Assembly: GCA_044359955.1 (NCBI GenBank)
Contig: JBIKLF010000009.1
Coordinates: 1 to 64,000, forward strand
Direction: 5' to 3'
DNA: 64,000 nt
Source of the DNA: JACTMZ01 sp044359955
GTDB taxonomy: Bacteria; Verrucomicrobiota; Verrucomicrobiia; Chthoniobacterales; JACTMZ01
Part shown: positions 8,629-16,318 of the stretch, piece after piece
Layout of the letters: each line of letters opens with the position of its first letter
How positions within the stretch are numbered: the first letter of the stretch is position 1
The notes under the pieces: model-generated
The model's database searches: none
Told to the model about the DNA's origin: nothing
Seen by the model: the letters and a program-made list of their open reading frames with translations, nothing else
Made by a program: the position numbers and the translations under genes

Positions 8629-9281
8629 GAATATTCAGGTCGGCGCGCCGCCCACTGCAGGCCGCGCAGGGCCATGGCGAAGACCTCGGGATAAGCGTCG
8701 AATTCGGACGGATCGTGCCCCAAGGCCGAATAAAAAACACGCCCCTTGCCCCAAGTCTTGGTCCAGACGACCGGCATCCGGCACGTCGAACCCTCGTGCA
8801 AGTATTCCGTATCGGCCAGCACACGGATGACCGGATCGACGAGCAGGTAGTATTGCTCGGAGCGGTAGACGAATTCGCGCGGCAGGCCGGCCATGACCGG
8901 ATCCTCCGGGGCCACGACCCGCACGGTGTATTCACCAACATGCGGATGGCCGACAAAGTGACCCCCGACCATCCATTCGTAATCGAGGTCGCCGCGGAAC
9001 GCGTCGCCCATGCCACCGTGCACGCCGGCCAAGCCGGTGCCCGCCCGCACCGCCCCGCTCAAGCCCGCACTTTGTTCGGGGCTCAGCGCCCCCGCCGTCC
9101 AGCAAGGCGAAATGACATCGAAAGCCCGGAGCCAGTCGGCATCGGCCAGGCATTCCAAGCCCGTGACGGTCTCGGTGCGGGCGCCGAGACCAGTCAGCGC
9201 GGTGCTGAATTTATGGACAATCTCCTCAGGTCGGTGACCCGTCCAGCCGCCTTGCAGGAATAAAATCTTTATGGATTCCAT
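8625..9281 (-). CDS. ThuA-like (trehalose utilisation) domain protein
   Basis: A 218-residue protein with the class I glutamine amidotransferase-like fold of the ThuA family. Visible features are LFLQGGWTGH at the start, LAGVHGGMGDAF (about 85-96) in the strand-loop region, VGGHFVGHPHV, YRSEQYYLL and, near the end, VVWTKTWGKGRVFYSALGHDP, which is highly typical of ThuA proteins. The nucleophilic Cys of true amidotransferases is not apparent. ThuA was first linked to trehalose/sucrose use; its chemistry is unsettled. It is the first gene of the operon and starts 41 bases from the divergent AraC regulator. Confidence 0.85.
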   Translation of the reverse strand: MESIKILFLQGGWTGHRPEEIVHKFSTALTGLGARTETVTGLECLADADWLRAFDVISPCWTAGALSPEQSAGLSGAVRAGTGLAGVHGGMGDAFRGDLDYEWMVGGHFVGHPHVGEYTVRVVAPEDPVMAGLPREFVYRSEQYYLLVDPVIRVLADTEYLHEGSTCRMPVVWTKTWGKGRVFYSALGHDPSEFDAYPEVFAMALRGLQWAARRPEYS

Positions 9282-9322
9282 GGTCTTGAGATAGGTTTTG
9301 CCGGATTTCTGGTCCGTCGGCC
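9282..9322. promoter_or_regulatory. Divergent control region between the catabolic operon and its AraC regulator
   Basis: Only 41 bases separate the two divergent start codons, so both promoters and any AraC-type operator must lie here or inside the flanking coding ends. I cannot point to convincing -35/-10 boxes. The assignment rests on the gene arrangement. Confidence 0.35.
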
Positions 9323-10174
9323 ATGGATGTTCGCTTCAAAAACCTGTCATTTCCGGTCACATTTTGGCAGGACCGGGACGATTCGCCCCGCTCCCTTCTT
9401 CCGCTGCGACAAATCGGATTCCTGCCCCGCAAGACCGGATGGGTGCGGGGCCGCTTCGCCACGGCCAACTTTTCCCTGATCCTGAACGGCGGAGGCGAAT
9501 TCCACCGGCACGGACGCTGCTGGAAAATCAAGGCACCCTGCGTCATCACCCAGTGGAACGGCGACTACCTGGAATACGGCCCGGCCGGCCGCCACGACTA
9601 CTGGACCGAGCTTTACTTCGTTTATGGCTGCGAGTTGATGCCGGTTCTGGCCCGCTGCGGGTTTGTCGATGAATCCCGCCCGGTCTGGCCGGTGGCCCAT
9701 CCGGAGGCGCTGCGGCCGCTGCTGGGGGAGTTGGCACGGTGTCTGGCCAACGGCGAAAAATCGGCCCGCCTCGATCGACTCGCCGAGCGGATCATCCTCG
9801 AAACCGTGTTGCCGCCGAATATTCCGGCCTCGCCCGCGGTGGCCCGGGCGCTGGAGGCGATGCAGGAAAACTGGCCGTCACCGCCGGGCTTGGAGGCCGT
9901 CGCCCGGCGATGCAACCTTTCGGTTTCCACCTTCCAGCGCCGCTGGCGGGAAACCATGGGCATCACACCGGCGCGTTACGCGCTGGGACTGAGGCTGCAG
10001 GAGGCGTGCCGGCTTCTGCTGGAGACCGGCGGGTCGATCGCCGAAGTCGCCCGCGCCTGCGGATTCGAGGACGAATTTTATTTCTCCCGCTGCTTCCGTC
10101 GCCAGTTCGGGGTCCCGCCCCGCTCCTACCGGCAAGAGCACCGCATCCGCCGCGGGCAACCGCGCGCCGGCTAA
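9323..10174 (+). CDS. AraC-family transcriptional regulator
   Basis: A 283-residue regulator with an N-terminal cupin-like sensor domain (about residues 20-130; LILNGGGEFHRHG matches the AraC ligand-binding barrel). The C-terminal double helix-turn-helix (about 185-270) has PPGLEAVARRCNLSVSTFQR for the first and ARACGFEDEFYFSRCFRRQFG for the second, followed by PPRSYR, a near-canonical AraC end. It is divergent from the ThuA/oxidoreductase/isomerase operon and very probably controls it in response to a sugar. Its TAA stop falls at the first base of an AGCC terminal-inverted-repeat element, so the element abuts or supplies the gene end. Confidence 0.9.
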   Translation: MDVRFKNLSFPVTFWQDRDDSPRSLLPLRQIGFLPRKTGWVRGRFATANFSLILNGGGEFHRHGRCWKIKAPCVITQWNGDYLEYGPAGRHDYWTELYFVYGCELMPVLARCGFVDESRPVWPVAHPEALRPLLGELARCLANGEKSARLDRLAERIILETVLPPNIPASPAVARALEAMQENWPSPPGLEAVARRCNLSVSTFQRRWRETMGITPARYALGLRLQEACRLLLETGGSIAEVARACGFEDEFYFSRCFRRQFGVPPRSYRQEHRIRRGQPRAG

Positions 10175-10393
10175 GCCGGAACGATGCAAAACATTCTGCC
10201 ATTTCCGGCGCTGCCACCGAGGCGCGCCTGGGCGACGGTTGACTAACTATTTGGTGAGCGAGTTGACACGTGGCCAAGGGGCTCGGGCGTCCCGCCCGTC
10301 ACGATCAAACAACACGGCCGGGACGGCCGTGCCCCCTGGAAAAACCAAGCCAAGCCGCGCTTTTATTGCGTCTCCGACGGCATGGATACGGCT
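10174..10393 (+). repeat. 220-bp MITE-like element with AGCCGKAAC termini (copy 2)
   Basis: The left end AGCCGGAACGATGCA and right end GCATGGATACGGCT are inverted repeats. It is about 92% identical to the reverse complement of 38750-38969 and exactly the same length. Inside is a hairpin pair of family 4 (GGGGCTCGGGCG-CGCCCGT and ACGGCCGGGACGGCCGT) at about 10278-10336. It fills the whole gap between two convergent genes and overlaps both stop codons. Confidence 0.75.
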
Positions 10394-11447
10394 AAACGCG
10401 CACGGCCGCGCCCGTGCGGTCGGACTCGAAGCACGCATCCAGCGCCTTCTGGATCTCGGCGCCGCGGGCGAAAGACGGCTCCCCCGCCCGGCGCCCGCGG
10501 ATGGCGGCGATGAAGCGATGGTAAATATCGGGAAGAGGCGGCGCCTTGACCGTGGTCCATGCCGCCCGGTCGACATCGCGGCCGAGGCAGACCGAAACTT
10601 CGTCCGAGCTGCGGTCGAGGTCGATGCGCAGGGCGCCCTTCGTGCCGTGCAGGGCGAGGGCCAGGGAGTTGGCGTGTCCGGTGGCCCAACGGGTCGCGTG
10701 GACCACCCCGAGGGCGCCGCCGGCGAACTCGACTTGGATGAGGGCCGTGTCGTTGGCGTCGAGGCGGTAGGATCCGAGGCGACGCCCTTTGAGTCCGGTG
10801 AACGTCTTGAGCCGCGCCTGCACCGAGCGGATCGGGCCGACGGGAAACGAGGCGAAGTCGAGGATGTGCACGCCGATGTCGCCGAGCACGCCGGCGCTGC
10901 CGTGGTCCGTCGAGAGGCGCCACAGCCAGGCGGGAGTGGTCCGCCAGTCGCCCCAGATCTTCGAACTCAGCCAGCTCTGCAGGTAATGCGCCTCGACATG
11001 GACGATCTCGCCGAGACGACCGGCGGCGACCAACCGCGCGGCGTGCTGGATGGCCGGGGCGTTGCGGTAGCTGAAATTGACCATGTTGACGACGCGGGCC
11101 CGCGCGGCGGCCGCGACCATGCGGCGGGCGTCGGCATGATTGGTGGCCAGCGGCTTCTCGCAAAGCACATGCTTGCCCGCGGCCAGGGCCTGCAGGGAAA
11201 ACTTCGCGTGGAGGGCGTCGGGCACCACGACCGCCACCGCATCAACCGGGGCGTCGCGGAGCAGACGTCCGAAATCCGTGAAAACCCGCGCCGCCGGCGC
11301 GTGCCGCGCCGCAAACTCGCGGGCCCGCCCCTCGTCGATGTCGCACAAGGCGGTGAGGGCCACGCCGCGCATCGCCCCGAACTGCCGCGCGTGCTCGGCG
11401 GCCATGCCTCCGGTCCCGACGATGGCGAGTCTGACCCGGGCCGGCAT
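10392..11447 (-). CDS. Gfo/Idh/MocA family oxidoreductase
   Basis: A 351-residue NAD(P)-dependent sugar or inositol dehydrogenase. The Rossmann motif is LAIVGTGGMAAEHAR (about residues 6-20). CEKPLATNHADARR (about 96-109) holds the conserved lysine, and GVLGDIGVHILDFASF (about 185) is the GDIGxH active-site segment. Its start shares the A of the preceding ThuA stop (TGATG), so the two genes are translationally coupled. The stop codon TAG lies inside the terminal repeat of the 220-bp element. With the ThuA partner it forms a second, shorter unit of the same kind as the operon at 4559-9281, suggesting a related substrate. Confidence 0.85.
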   Translation of the reverse strand: MPARVRLAIVGTGGMAAEHARQFGAMRGVALTALCDIDEGRAREFAARHAPAARVFTDFGRLLRDAPVDAVAVVVPDALHAKFSLQALAAGKHVLCEKPLATNHADARRMVAAAARARVVNMVNFSYRNAPAIQHAARLVAAGRLGEIVHVEAHYLQSWLSSKIWGDWRTTPAWLWRLSTDHGSAGVLGDIGVHILDFASFPVGPIRSVQARLKTFTGLKGRRLGSYRLDANDTALIQVEFAGGALGVVHATRWATGHANSLALALHGTKGALRIDLDRSSDEVSVCLGRDVDRAAWTTVKAPPLPDIYHRFIAAIRGRRAGEPSFARGAEIQKALDACFESDRTGAAVRV

Positions 11448-12226
11448 CAGCGGAACCCCTCGGTGGGCCGCTCCGCCGCCGCCGGATCCTCCGGCAGAGG
11501 CTCAAGCGGCGGCGAGTTCGGGCAGGTGTCGTGGATACGCACGGTCGGGCGCGCCCACTTGACGCCATTGGTGACCACCCGCTGGACGTTGGCATCGTGG
11601 AACGTCGGATACGTCTCGTGCCCGGGGCGGAAATAAAAAACCCGCCCGTGCCCGCGCTGCCAGGTCGCCCCGCTGCGGAAGACTTCGCCGCCGGTGAACC
11701 ACGAGATGAAGATCAGCTCGTCCGGCGTCGGGATCCCGAACGGCTCGCCATACATTTCCTCGGCCGGGATCTCGAAAAATTCGCCCAACCCCGCAGTGAT
11801 CGGGTGGTGCGGGGCGACATTCCAGATCCGTTCCTTGTCGGTCGATTCACGCCATTTGAGCGAACATGTCGTGCCCATCAGCCGCTTGAAAATTTTCGCG
11901 TAATGACCCGAGTGCAGCACGACGAGACCCATGCCCTCGAGGACGCGGCGCTGGACACGATCGACGACGGCGTCGGCCACCTCGCCGTGGGCCATGTGTC
12001 CCCACCAGACCAGGACATCCGTGTTTTCCAACCGCTCCTCGCCCAGACCGTGTTCCGGCTGGTCGAGCCAGGCCGTGCCGACGGTCAGCTCCACATCCCG
12101 GCGCAGGAACGCCGCGATCGTCTCGTGCATGCCGTCGGGATAAAGAGCGGCGACCGCGGGATTCTTTTTTTCGTGGCGAAACTCGCCCCAGACGGTGACA
12201 CGGAGGCCCATGGAAAGGCGTGACAT
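11447..12226 (-). CDS. ThuA-like domain protein
   Basis: About 260 residues of the ThuA family: RVTVWGEFRHEKKNPAV at the N-terminus is the standard opening of this subgroup. VLVWWGHMAHGEV (about 80), GLVVLHSGHYAKIFKRLMG (about 108) and GRVFYFRPGHETYP near the C-terminus are also characteristic. Start options are 12250, 12226 and 12211. I chose 12226 because 12211 is only five residues inside and no ribosome site distinguishes them. It is coupled to the downstream oxidoreductase through TGATG. The protein is longer than the ThuA paralogue at 8625 and belongs to a different branch of the family. Confidence 0.8.
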   Translation of the reverse strand: MSRLSMGLRVTVWGEFRHEKKNPAVAALYPDGMHETIAAFLRRDVELTVGTAWLDQPEHGLGEERLENTDVLVWWGHMAHGEVADAVVDRVQRRVLEGMGLVVLHSGHYAKIFKRLMGTTCSLKWRESTDKERIWNVAPHHPITAGLGEFFEIPAEEMYGEPFGIPTPDELIFISWFTGGEVFRSGATWQRGHGRVFYFRPGHETYPTFHDANVQRVVTNGVKWARPTVRIHDTCPNSPPLEPLPEDPAAAERPTEGFR

Positions 12227-12343
12227 TGCCACCCGCACCGACGGAATCAATGATTTTCCCGGCCGGCGGCTTGAAATTGCCGCACGCCGGGCAAACCAAG
12301 CTCATCGCGGCCGGGTCAAGCGCCGGAAGAGGGTTGTTATGAA

Positions 12344-12516
12344 CCTTAAAACGGAGATGAGAGCCGGAGTCCGCCGCGGCGGACGGAGACAGCCGCGGGG
12401 CCACTCACTCAGGTTTCAAACTCAGGCTTCAGCCATCGAGTTGCTCCCTCATTTGCCTCCGGCTTTCTACGCTTCGCTGCGGCTCTCAACCATAGACCCT
12501 CAACTTCCTTTCAAGG
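12344..12516 (+). repeat. 173-bp MITE-like repeat, right copy
   Basis: Same length, orientation and about 93% identity as 4279-4451. It contains a perfect GTCCGCCGCGGCGGAC palindrome. The bases just beyond it (ATAAACCATG) are also shared with the left copy, and the IS110 element begins immediately after them. Confidence 0.7.
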
Positions 12517-12580
12517 TTCAATAAACCATGACTTGTATCTTCGATTTGACCGTTGAACAGGGTTTGCCCCGAACAATGGT

Positions 12581-12614
12581 TTTTATCTGGGGGGCTTGAG
12601 CCCCCCAGATAAAA
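12581..12614. repeat. Perfect 16-bp inverted repeat in the IS110 left end
   Basis: TTTTATCTGGGGGGCT and AGCCCCCCAGATAAAA face each other across two bases. As RNA this would be a very stable hairpin ending in a U-tract or starting with an A-tract. It lies upstream of the predicted bridge RNA and could insulate it from read-through, or be part of its promoter region. Confidence 0.7.
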
Positions 12615-12615
12615 T

Positions 12616-12745
12616 AAGCCGCCGGAGGAGAAGATCGTTCAGGACTGGAACCGACAGAGTTCGTGGGTCAGCTCGATCCTCCCCCGGCGCATGTTTCTAT
12701 CTTGAACAGTTGCCTGAACCTCTGAGTTCGTATCGCAAGTCGAAG
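12616..12745 (+). ncRNA. Probable IS110 bridge RNA
   Basis: The left end folds into a long stem: 12621-12637 pairs with 12674-12688 (14 pairs, one A-C mismatch, one two-base bulge), closing a 36-base internal loop. That loop contains CAGGACT (12640-12646), which matches the left target CATGACT in six of seven positions. It also contains GGGTCAG (12665-12671), the exact reverse complement of the right target CTGACCC. Further on, ACAGTTGC (12706-12713) is identical to the right end of the element ending in the core, and CAAG at about 12736-12739 is complementary to CTTG at the left end. Such paired target and donor guides are the established signature of IS110 bridge RNAs. Exact transcript ends are unknown. 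Confidence 0.7.
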
Positions 12746-12786
12746 GAAAAACATACCACTAAAACCAAACCAAAAAACATCATATC

Positions 12787-13704
12787 ATGAAAACCTACAT
12801 CGGCATCGACGTCTCCAAACTCCACCTCGACATCCATCACAACGGCCAAGCCGCCCAAATTCCTAACACCGAAAAAGCCATCCGCTCCTTCCTCAAACCA
12901 CTCCCTGACGACGCTATGCTCGTGTGCGAATCCAGCGGCGGCTACGAAGCCCTCCTCATCACGCAGGCGCACGCCGCAAGTCGCCCCATCGCCCGCATCA
13001 ATGCCCGACAAGTCCGTGACTTTGCTAAAGCCAAAGGCCGTCTCGCCAAGACCGACACCCTGGATGCCGAAACCATCACAGCGTTCGCGCAGGTCTTCCA
13101 TCCCAGCCCTCTTTCCCTTCCCGACCCGCTCCAGCAGCATCTCGCCGGTCTCGCCAAGATTCGCAACCACATCCTCATTCAGATTACTCAAAACAATAAT
13201 CTCAAAGAAACCATCTCCGACAAAGCCCTTCTCAACATCCTCACGAACACCGTCACATCGCTCAAAAAGCAAGAAGCCAAAATCCAAGCTCTCATCGCCG
13301 CGAAAATCAAACTCTCCCCAGAACTCACCTCACGAGTCACCCGCCTTCAAGAAGTTCAAGGCATCGGATTCATTACCGCATTCTCCCTCATCTCCTTCAT
13401 GCCGGAACTCGGAACTCTCTCCGACACTCAAGCCGCCTCCCTCGCCGGCGTCGCTCCCTTCAACTACGACAGCGGTCAATTCCGCGGCCAACGTCATATT
13501 CGTGGTGGTCGCTCCCAGATCCGCTCGGCCCTCTACATGGCCGCCCTCGTCGCCTCCCGCTACAACCCCATTCTCAAGGCCCTCTACCAACGCCTCCTCG
13601 CCCTCGGAAAACCCAAAAAGCTCGCACTCACCGTCCTCATGCGAAAACTCATCCTCCTCGCCAACCGTCTCCTAAAAAATCCCAACTTTTCTCTCGCAAG
13701 TTAA
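12787..13704 (+). CDS. IS110-family transposase (bridge-RNA-guided recombinase)
   Basis: A 305-residue, apparently intact DEDD recombinase. The N-terminal RuvC-like domain shows D8 in YIGIDVSK, E48 in CESSGGYE, and D90/D93 in AKTDTLDAE. A central coiled region (about 130-175) follows. The C-terminal Tnp domain has a helix-hairpin-helix motif EVQGIGFITA (about 189-198) and FNYDSGQFRGQRHIRGGR, where S229 fits the catalytic serine position of this family. The AT-richer leader upstream has no strong ribosome site, but the ATG at 12787 gives the standard N-terminus. It moves the element by recombining CT cores chosen by its bridge RNA. No frameshift or internal stop is present, so it may be active. 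Confidence 0.92.
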   Translation: MKTYIGIDVSKLHLDIHHNGQAAQIPNTEKAIRSFLKPLPDDAMLVCESSGGYEALLITQAHAASRPIARINARQVRDFAKAKGRLAKTDTLDAETITAFAQVFHPSPLSLPDPLQQHLAGLAKIRNHILIQITQNNNLKETISDKALLNILTNTVTSLKKQEAKIQALIAAKIKLSPELTSRVTRLQEVQGIGFITAFSLISFMPELGTLSDTQAASLAGVAPFNYDSGQFRGQRHIRGGRSQIRSALYMAALVASRYNPILKALYQRLLALGKPKKLALTVLMRKLILLANRLLKNPNFSLAS

Positions 13705-13785
13705 GACAGTTGCTGACCCCTTTTGGCTTTCAGTATCACTCGCCGTGAAAGCGCGGGGTCATAACTCCGCCCCACCACCACGATC

Positions 13786-15252
13786 TCACGGCGCTCCCGT
13801 GGCAACGAAACGCCGGATTTCCTCCACATCAAGCCGGTTGGTCTCCGCGAATCGCACCGCCCCGGGTGCCTCTCCCTCCGGCGAAAACTGCAACACCTCG
13901 AGCCACCCGCGCCGTTCACGTTTTCCGTCCGTCTCGGATACCACCATGGCGAGCAGGACCACCTCGCCGCCCTCCGGCGGCAGCAGGGTAAATTTTCCCT
14001 CCGCATCAGCCGTTATTACCTGCAGCGGATCCGGCAGGCCCTCGAACAAGGTCTCCAGGTTGGGTAGCACCGCTTTTTCGGACTGTAATTTTTCCAACGC
14101 GGCCCGAGCCGATGCGGCCCCAGCCTCCTTCGCGTCACGTTCGACCCGCAACTCCTCGAGGTCCGGCATATTGTATTCCTGACCCAACTCGAAAACCCGC
14201 GCCGCCACCTCGAGCATCAACTCGTTTTCGCGCTGCGCCGCCTGCGCACCGACCATGAGCTGGTCCAACTCAACGGACCGCGCGTCCGCCGCCGCCAGAC
14301 GGTCCCGCCACAGGCCGGCCAGATCCTCGCGACGAAAAACCCGGATCTCCACCGCTTCCACCTCATCACCACCCAGGACAACAGACCCCGGGATCGGGGC
14401 CGCATTCAGCCACCACCACGCTCCCCCACCCGCCACCCCGGCCACCACGAGCAAGCCGGCCAGCCCTGAGAACAACCGGCCACGCTTTTTCGGCGCGTCC
14501 GCCAAGGGCAGGGCTTCGCCTCGCTCCGTCTCGATTGGGGGCACCGGGGCCACCTTTGCCGCAGCGGCCTCATTTGCCGCGGCCGCATCGGAGGGCAATG
14601 GTTCGGCCACGCTCACCGCTGCTCCCTTCATCGGTGTGTGCCGCGGGATGAAAAGTTTTGTCCCGGGCGGCCCGGTCACTGCCGATGCGGGTTTGACCAC
14701 CGCCGGCTTGATCAGCACGGTCTCGGCCCCGGGGGCCACCCTCGACGCCTTGCCCGCAACTGCGACCAGGGCCGGCACCTTGACGGCCACCGGAGCCTGG
14801 GCCGGCGCCGCGGCTTTCTCCGCCTCCGCACGAAGGGGTATGACAAACGCCGGATTCACCACGACATCACTGGCTCCCCCCGGCTTGGCCTCCACCGGGG
14901 GCGCGCCTGCCACCCGTGCACTGCGCGGCGTAAAAGGTTTTGTCCCGGGAGGGCCGAATGATGCGATCGCAGGTCTGACCCCAGCCGGTTTGACCGCCGC
15001 GGCCTCGGCCCCGGGGTCCACGGCTGGCGTCCTGAGCGCAACAATGACCGGAGCCCGCGCCACCTCGGGCAAGCGAACGGTCTCCCCGCCGGCAACCGAC
15101 GTTTTGGCTAAATCCGCGACCGGCCGCCGCCCGCTCATCCCCTCACGCCAATACAAGGCGTCGCCGGTGATCTTGCCCTCAGCCAGCATGGCCCGGACAG
15201 CCGACTCCTCAAACTCACCCAACACCTTCCCTTTGACGGACACGTAAATCAT
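13786..15252 (-). CDS. GYF_2-domain membrane-anchored protein of unknown function
   Basis: An N-terminal GYF_2 (DUF4339-like) domain, about residues 1-48 from MIYVSVKGKVLGEF to ALYWREGM, is followed by a long Ala/Pro-rich linker with an internal duplication. Two copies of a roughly 45-residue unit each contain PGAE, KPA and GPPGTKxFxPR (residues about 75-121 and 165-214, counted from 15273). A single membrane helix (LAGLLVVAGVAGGGAWWWL, about 270-288) and a C-terminal region with a predicted coiled coil (about 325-395) come after. The topology suggests a cytoplasmic GYF domain and an exported C-terminus. Starts at 15273 and 15252 are both possible; 15252 matches the usual GYF_2 opening. GYF_2 domains bind proline-rich peptides, so the protein may be a scaffold. 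No partner is evident nearby. Confidence 0.75.
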   Translation of the reverse strand: MIYVSVKGKVLGEFEESAVRAMLAEGKITGDALYWREGMSGRRPVADLAKTSVAGGETVRLPEVARAPVIVALRTPAVDPGAEAAAVKPAGVRPAIASFGPPGTKPFTPRSARVAGAPPVEAKPGGASDVVVNPAFVIPLRAEAEKAAAPAQAPVAVKVPALVAVAGKASRVAPGAETVLIKPAVVKPASAVTGPPGTKLFIPRHTPMKGAAVSVAEPLPSDAAAANEAAAAKVAPVPPIETERGEALPLADAPKKRGRLFSGLAGLLVVAGVAGGGAWWWLNAAPIPGSVVLGGDEVEAVEIRVFRREDLAGLWRDRLAAADARSVELDQLMVGAQAAQRENELMLEVAARVFELGQEYNMPDLEELRVERDAKEAGAASARAALEKLQSEKAVLPNLETLFEGLPDPLQVITADAEGKFTLLPPEGGEVVLLAMVVSETDGKRERRGWLEVLQFSPEGEAPGAVRFAETNRLDVEEIRRFVATGAP

Positions 15253-15273
15253 CTCGTTATGCGAAAATCGCAT

Positions 15274-15544
15274 TTAAGATGAACACCCCTTCTTCCCAAG
15301 GCAACCACCATCATGGCGCGCCATGACGGCTCAGCCTGGAAAAGGCGTTGGAGATTTGTCGTTGATAGCCGGAGTCCGCCGCGGCGACCAATTGAGAGGC
15401 TCCAAGCCGTAACGATGCATTTGAGATCTTCCCCTTGTAGCCTGCGTATAGGTGCGGCCGATGATGTCAATCGCCCTTACTCGGTCTCTCAACTTTCATC
15501 ATGCAACTTCCAACCACGGTTTTAGCTTAAACGGAACCCGCGCC
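15274..15544. other. Non-coding stretch with repeat fragments
   Basis: No gene is supported. It contains a GCCGGAGTCCGCCGCGGCGA fragment of the 173-bp repeat (about 15370) and an isolated AGCCGTAACGATGCA terminus at about 15405. The terminus is followed by TTGAGATCTTCC, which also follows the same terminus at about 38583. I read these as decayed remains of the two MITE-like families. Confidence 0.5.
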
Positions 15545-16024
15545 ATGAGCCGGACCGCACTCTACTTCGCCTACGGATCCAACCTCCGCGCGGCGCAAAT
15601 GGACCACCTTTGCCCCGGTCATCAATTTCTCGCGGCGGCACGCCTCGACGGATACCGCCTCGCCTTCACCCTCCCCGACCGAGAATGGCAAGGCGGCGTC
15701 GCCGACCTCCTGGCCGCCCCGGGTCATTGCGTCTGGGGCGCGCTCTACCGCATCGATGCGACACACCTCGCCGCGCTCGATGCCTACGAAGGATTCGATC
15801 CCCGGCAGGCCGATGCCGACCACGCCTACATCCGGCGCACCATCGAAATCACCACCCAAGACCACCTCAAACACCCGGACGTCTGGTGCTATTTCGTCCG
15901 CCAACCGCACGGCCACGTCCCGCCCTCCGCCCTCTACCTCCGCGCCCTGTGCGAAGGCGCCCGCGAACGCCACCTGCCACCCGGTTACAGGCAAGCCATG
16001 CAGAAAGCCTTTGCCGGCCCCTGA
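15545..16024 (+). CDS. Gamma-glutamylcyclotransferase-like protein (GGCT/AIG2 fold)
   Basis: A 159-residue protein opening with LYFAYGSNL, the glycine-rich YGSN loop that defines the gamma-glutamylcyclotransferase fold. It has VWGALYRID at about 60 and LDAYEGFD at about 78, where the glutamate of the family's EGF/Y segment acts as general acid/base. Related enzymes release 5-oxoproline from gamma-glutamyl amino acids or amines; the substrate here is not determinable. ATG at 15545 was chosen because the YGSN motif then falls at residues 9-12, as usual. An upstream in-frame extension would run into repeat sequence. It stands alone, convergent with the CDGSH gene. Confidence 0.85.
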   Translation: MSRTALYFAYGSNLRAAQMDHLCPGHQFLAAARLDGYRLAFTLPDREWQGGVADLLAAPGHCVWGALYRIDATHLAALDAYEGFDPRQADADHAYIRRTIEITTQDHLKHPDVWCYFVRQPHGHVPPSALYLRALCEGARERHLPPGYRQAMQKAFAGP

Positions 16025-16078
16025 GACCGGCAGGGTGTGGCGCCTGCACCACGCCACGACCAATCCTCCACCGTCCCC

Positions 16079-16318
16079 CTACGCCAACCGCGCGTGCGAA
16101 CCGTCGCAAAACGGCGGCGTCGCCGTGTGCTTGCACATACACCAAGCCACCCGCTTCTTCTCCGTGATGACCACCTTCACCGGTTTGAATCCCTTGTCCT
16201 TGTGCGCCCCGTCGCAAAACGGCTGCGTGGAAGAATACCCGCACGAACACCACCAATACGTCCCCGGTTCCATCTCCTCCACCAACGGCGATTTCTGACA
16301 AACATGCGGCTCATTCAT
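16079..16318 (-). CDS. Tandem CDGSH iron-sulfur protein
   Basis: A 79-residue protein with two complete CDGSH zinc-finger-like motifs that each bind a 2Fe-2S cluster through three Cys and one His: WCSCGYSSTQPFCDGAH (about residues 22-38) and WCMCKHTATPPFCDGSH (about 59-75). Two motifs in one short chain match the class that includes human CISD3/MiNT and bacterial homologues. There is no membrane anchor or targeting signal. Roles proposed for the family are redox sensing and cluster or electron transfer. The gene is monocistronic. Confidence 0.92.
   Translation of the reverse strand: MNEPHVCQKSPLVEEMEPGTYWWCSCGYSSTQPFCDGAHKDKGFKPVKVVITEKKRVAWCMCKHTATPPFCDGSHARLA

Larger units (their letters stand above)
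12532..13714 (+). mobile_element. IS110-family insertion sequence, complete
   Basis: Ends were placed by comparison with the unoccupied site at 4450-4472. The left flank ACCATGA joins a CT core (12532-12533) and the right flank is a CT core (13713-13714) followed by GACCCCTTT. Removing the element recreates ACCATG-A-CT-GACCCC, one base from the empty copy. The element is about 1.18 kb: a 254-base non-coding left end, one transposase gene, and only eight bases between its stop and the right core. A long left end with a short right end is the organisation of the IS110 group (as in IS621), which encodes its bridge RNA in the left end. Confidence 0.8.

Noticed and set aside
12787..13704. IS1111-group assignment for the transposase element
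   Set aside because: That group has long right ends and usually subterminal inverted repeats; here the right end is only eight bases and the long non-coding part is on the left.
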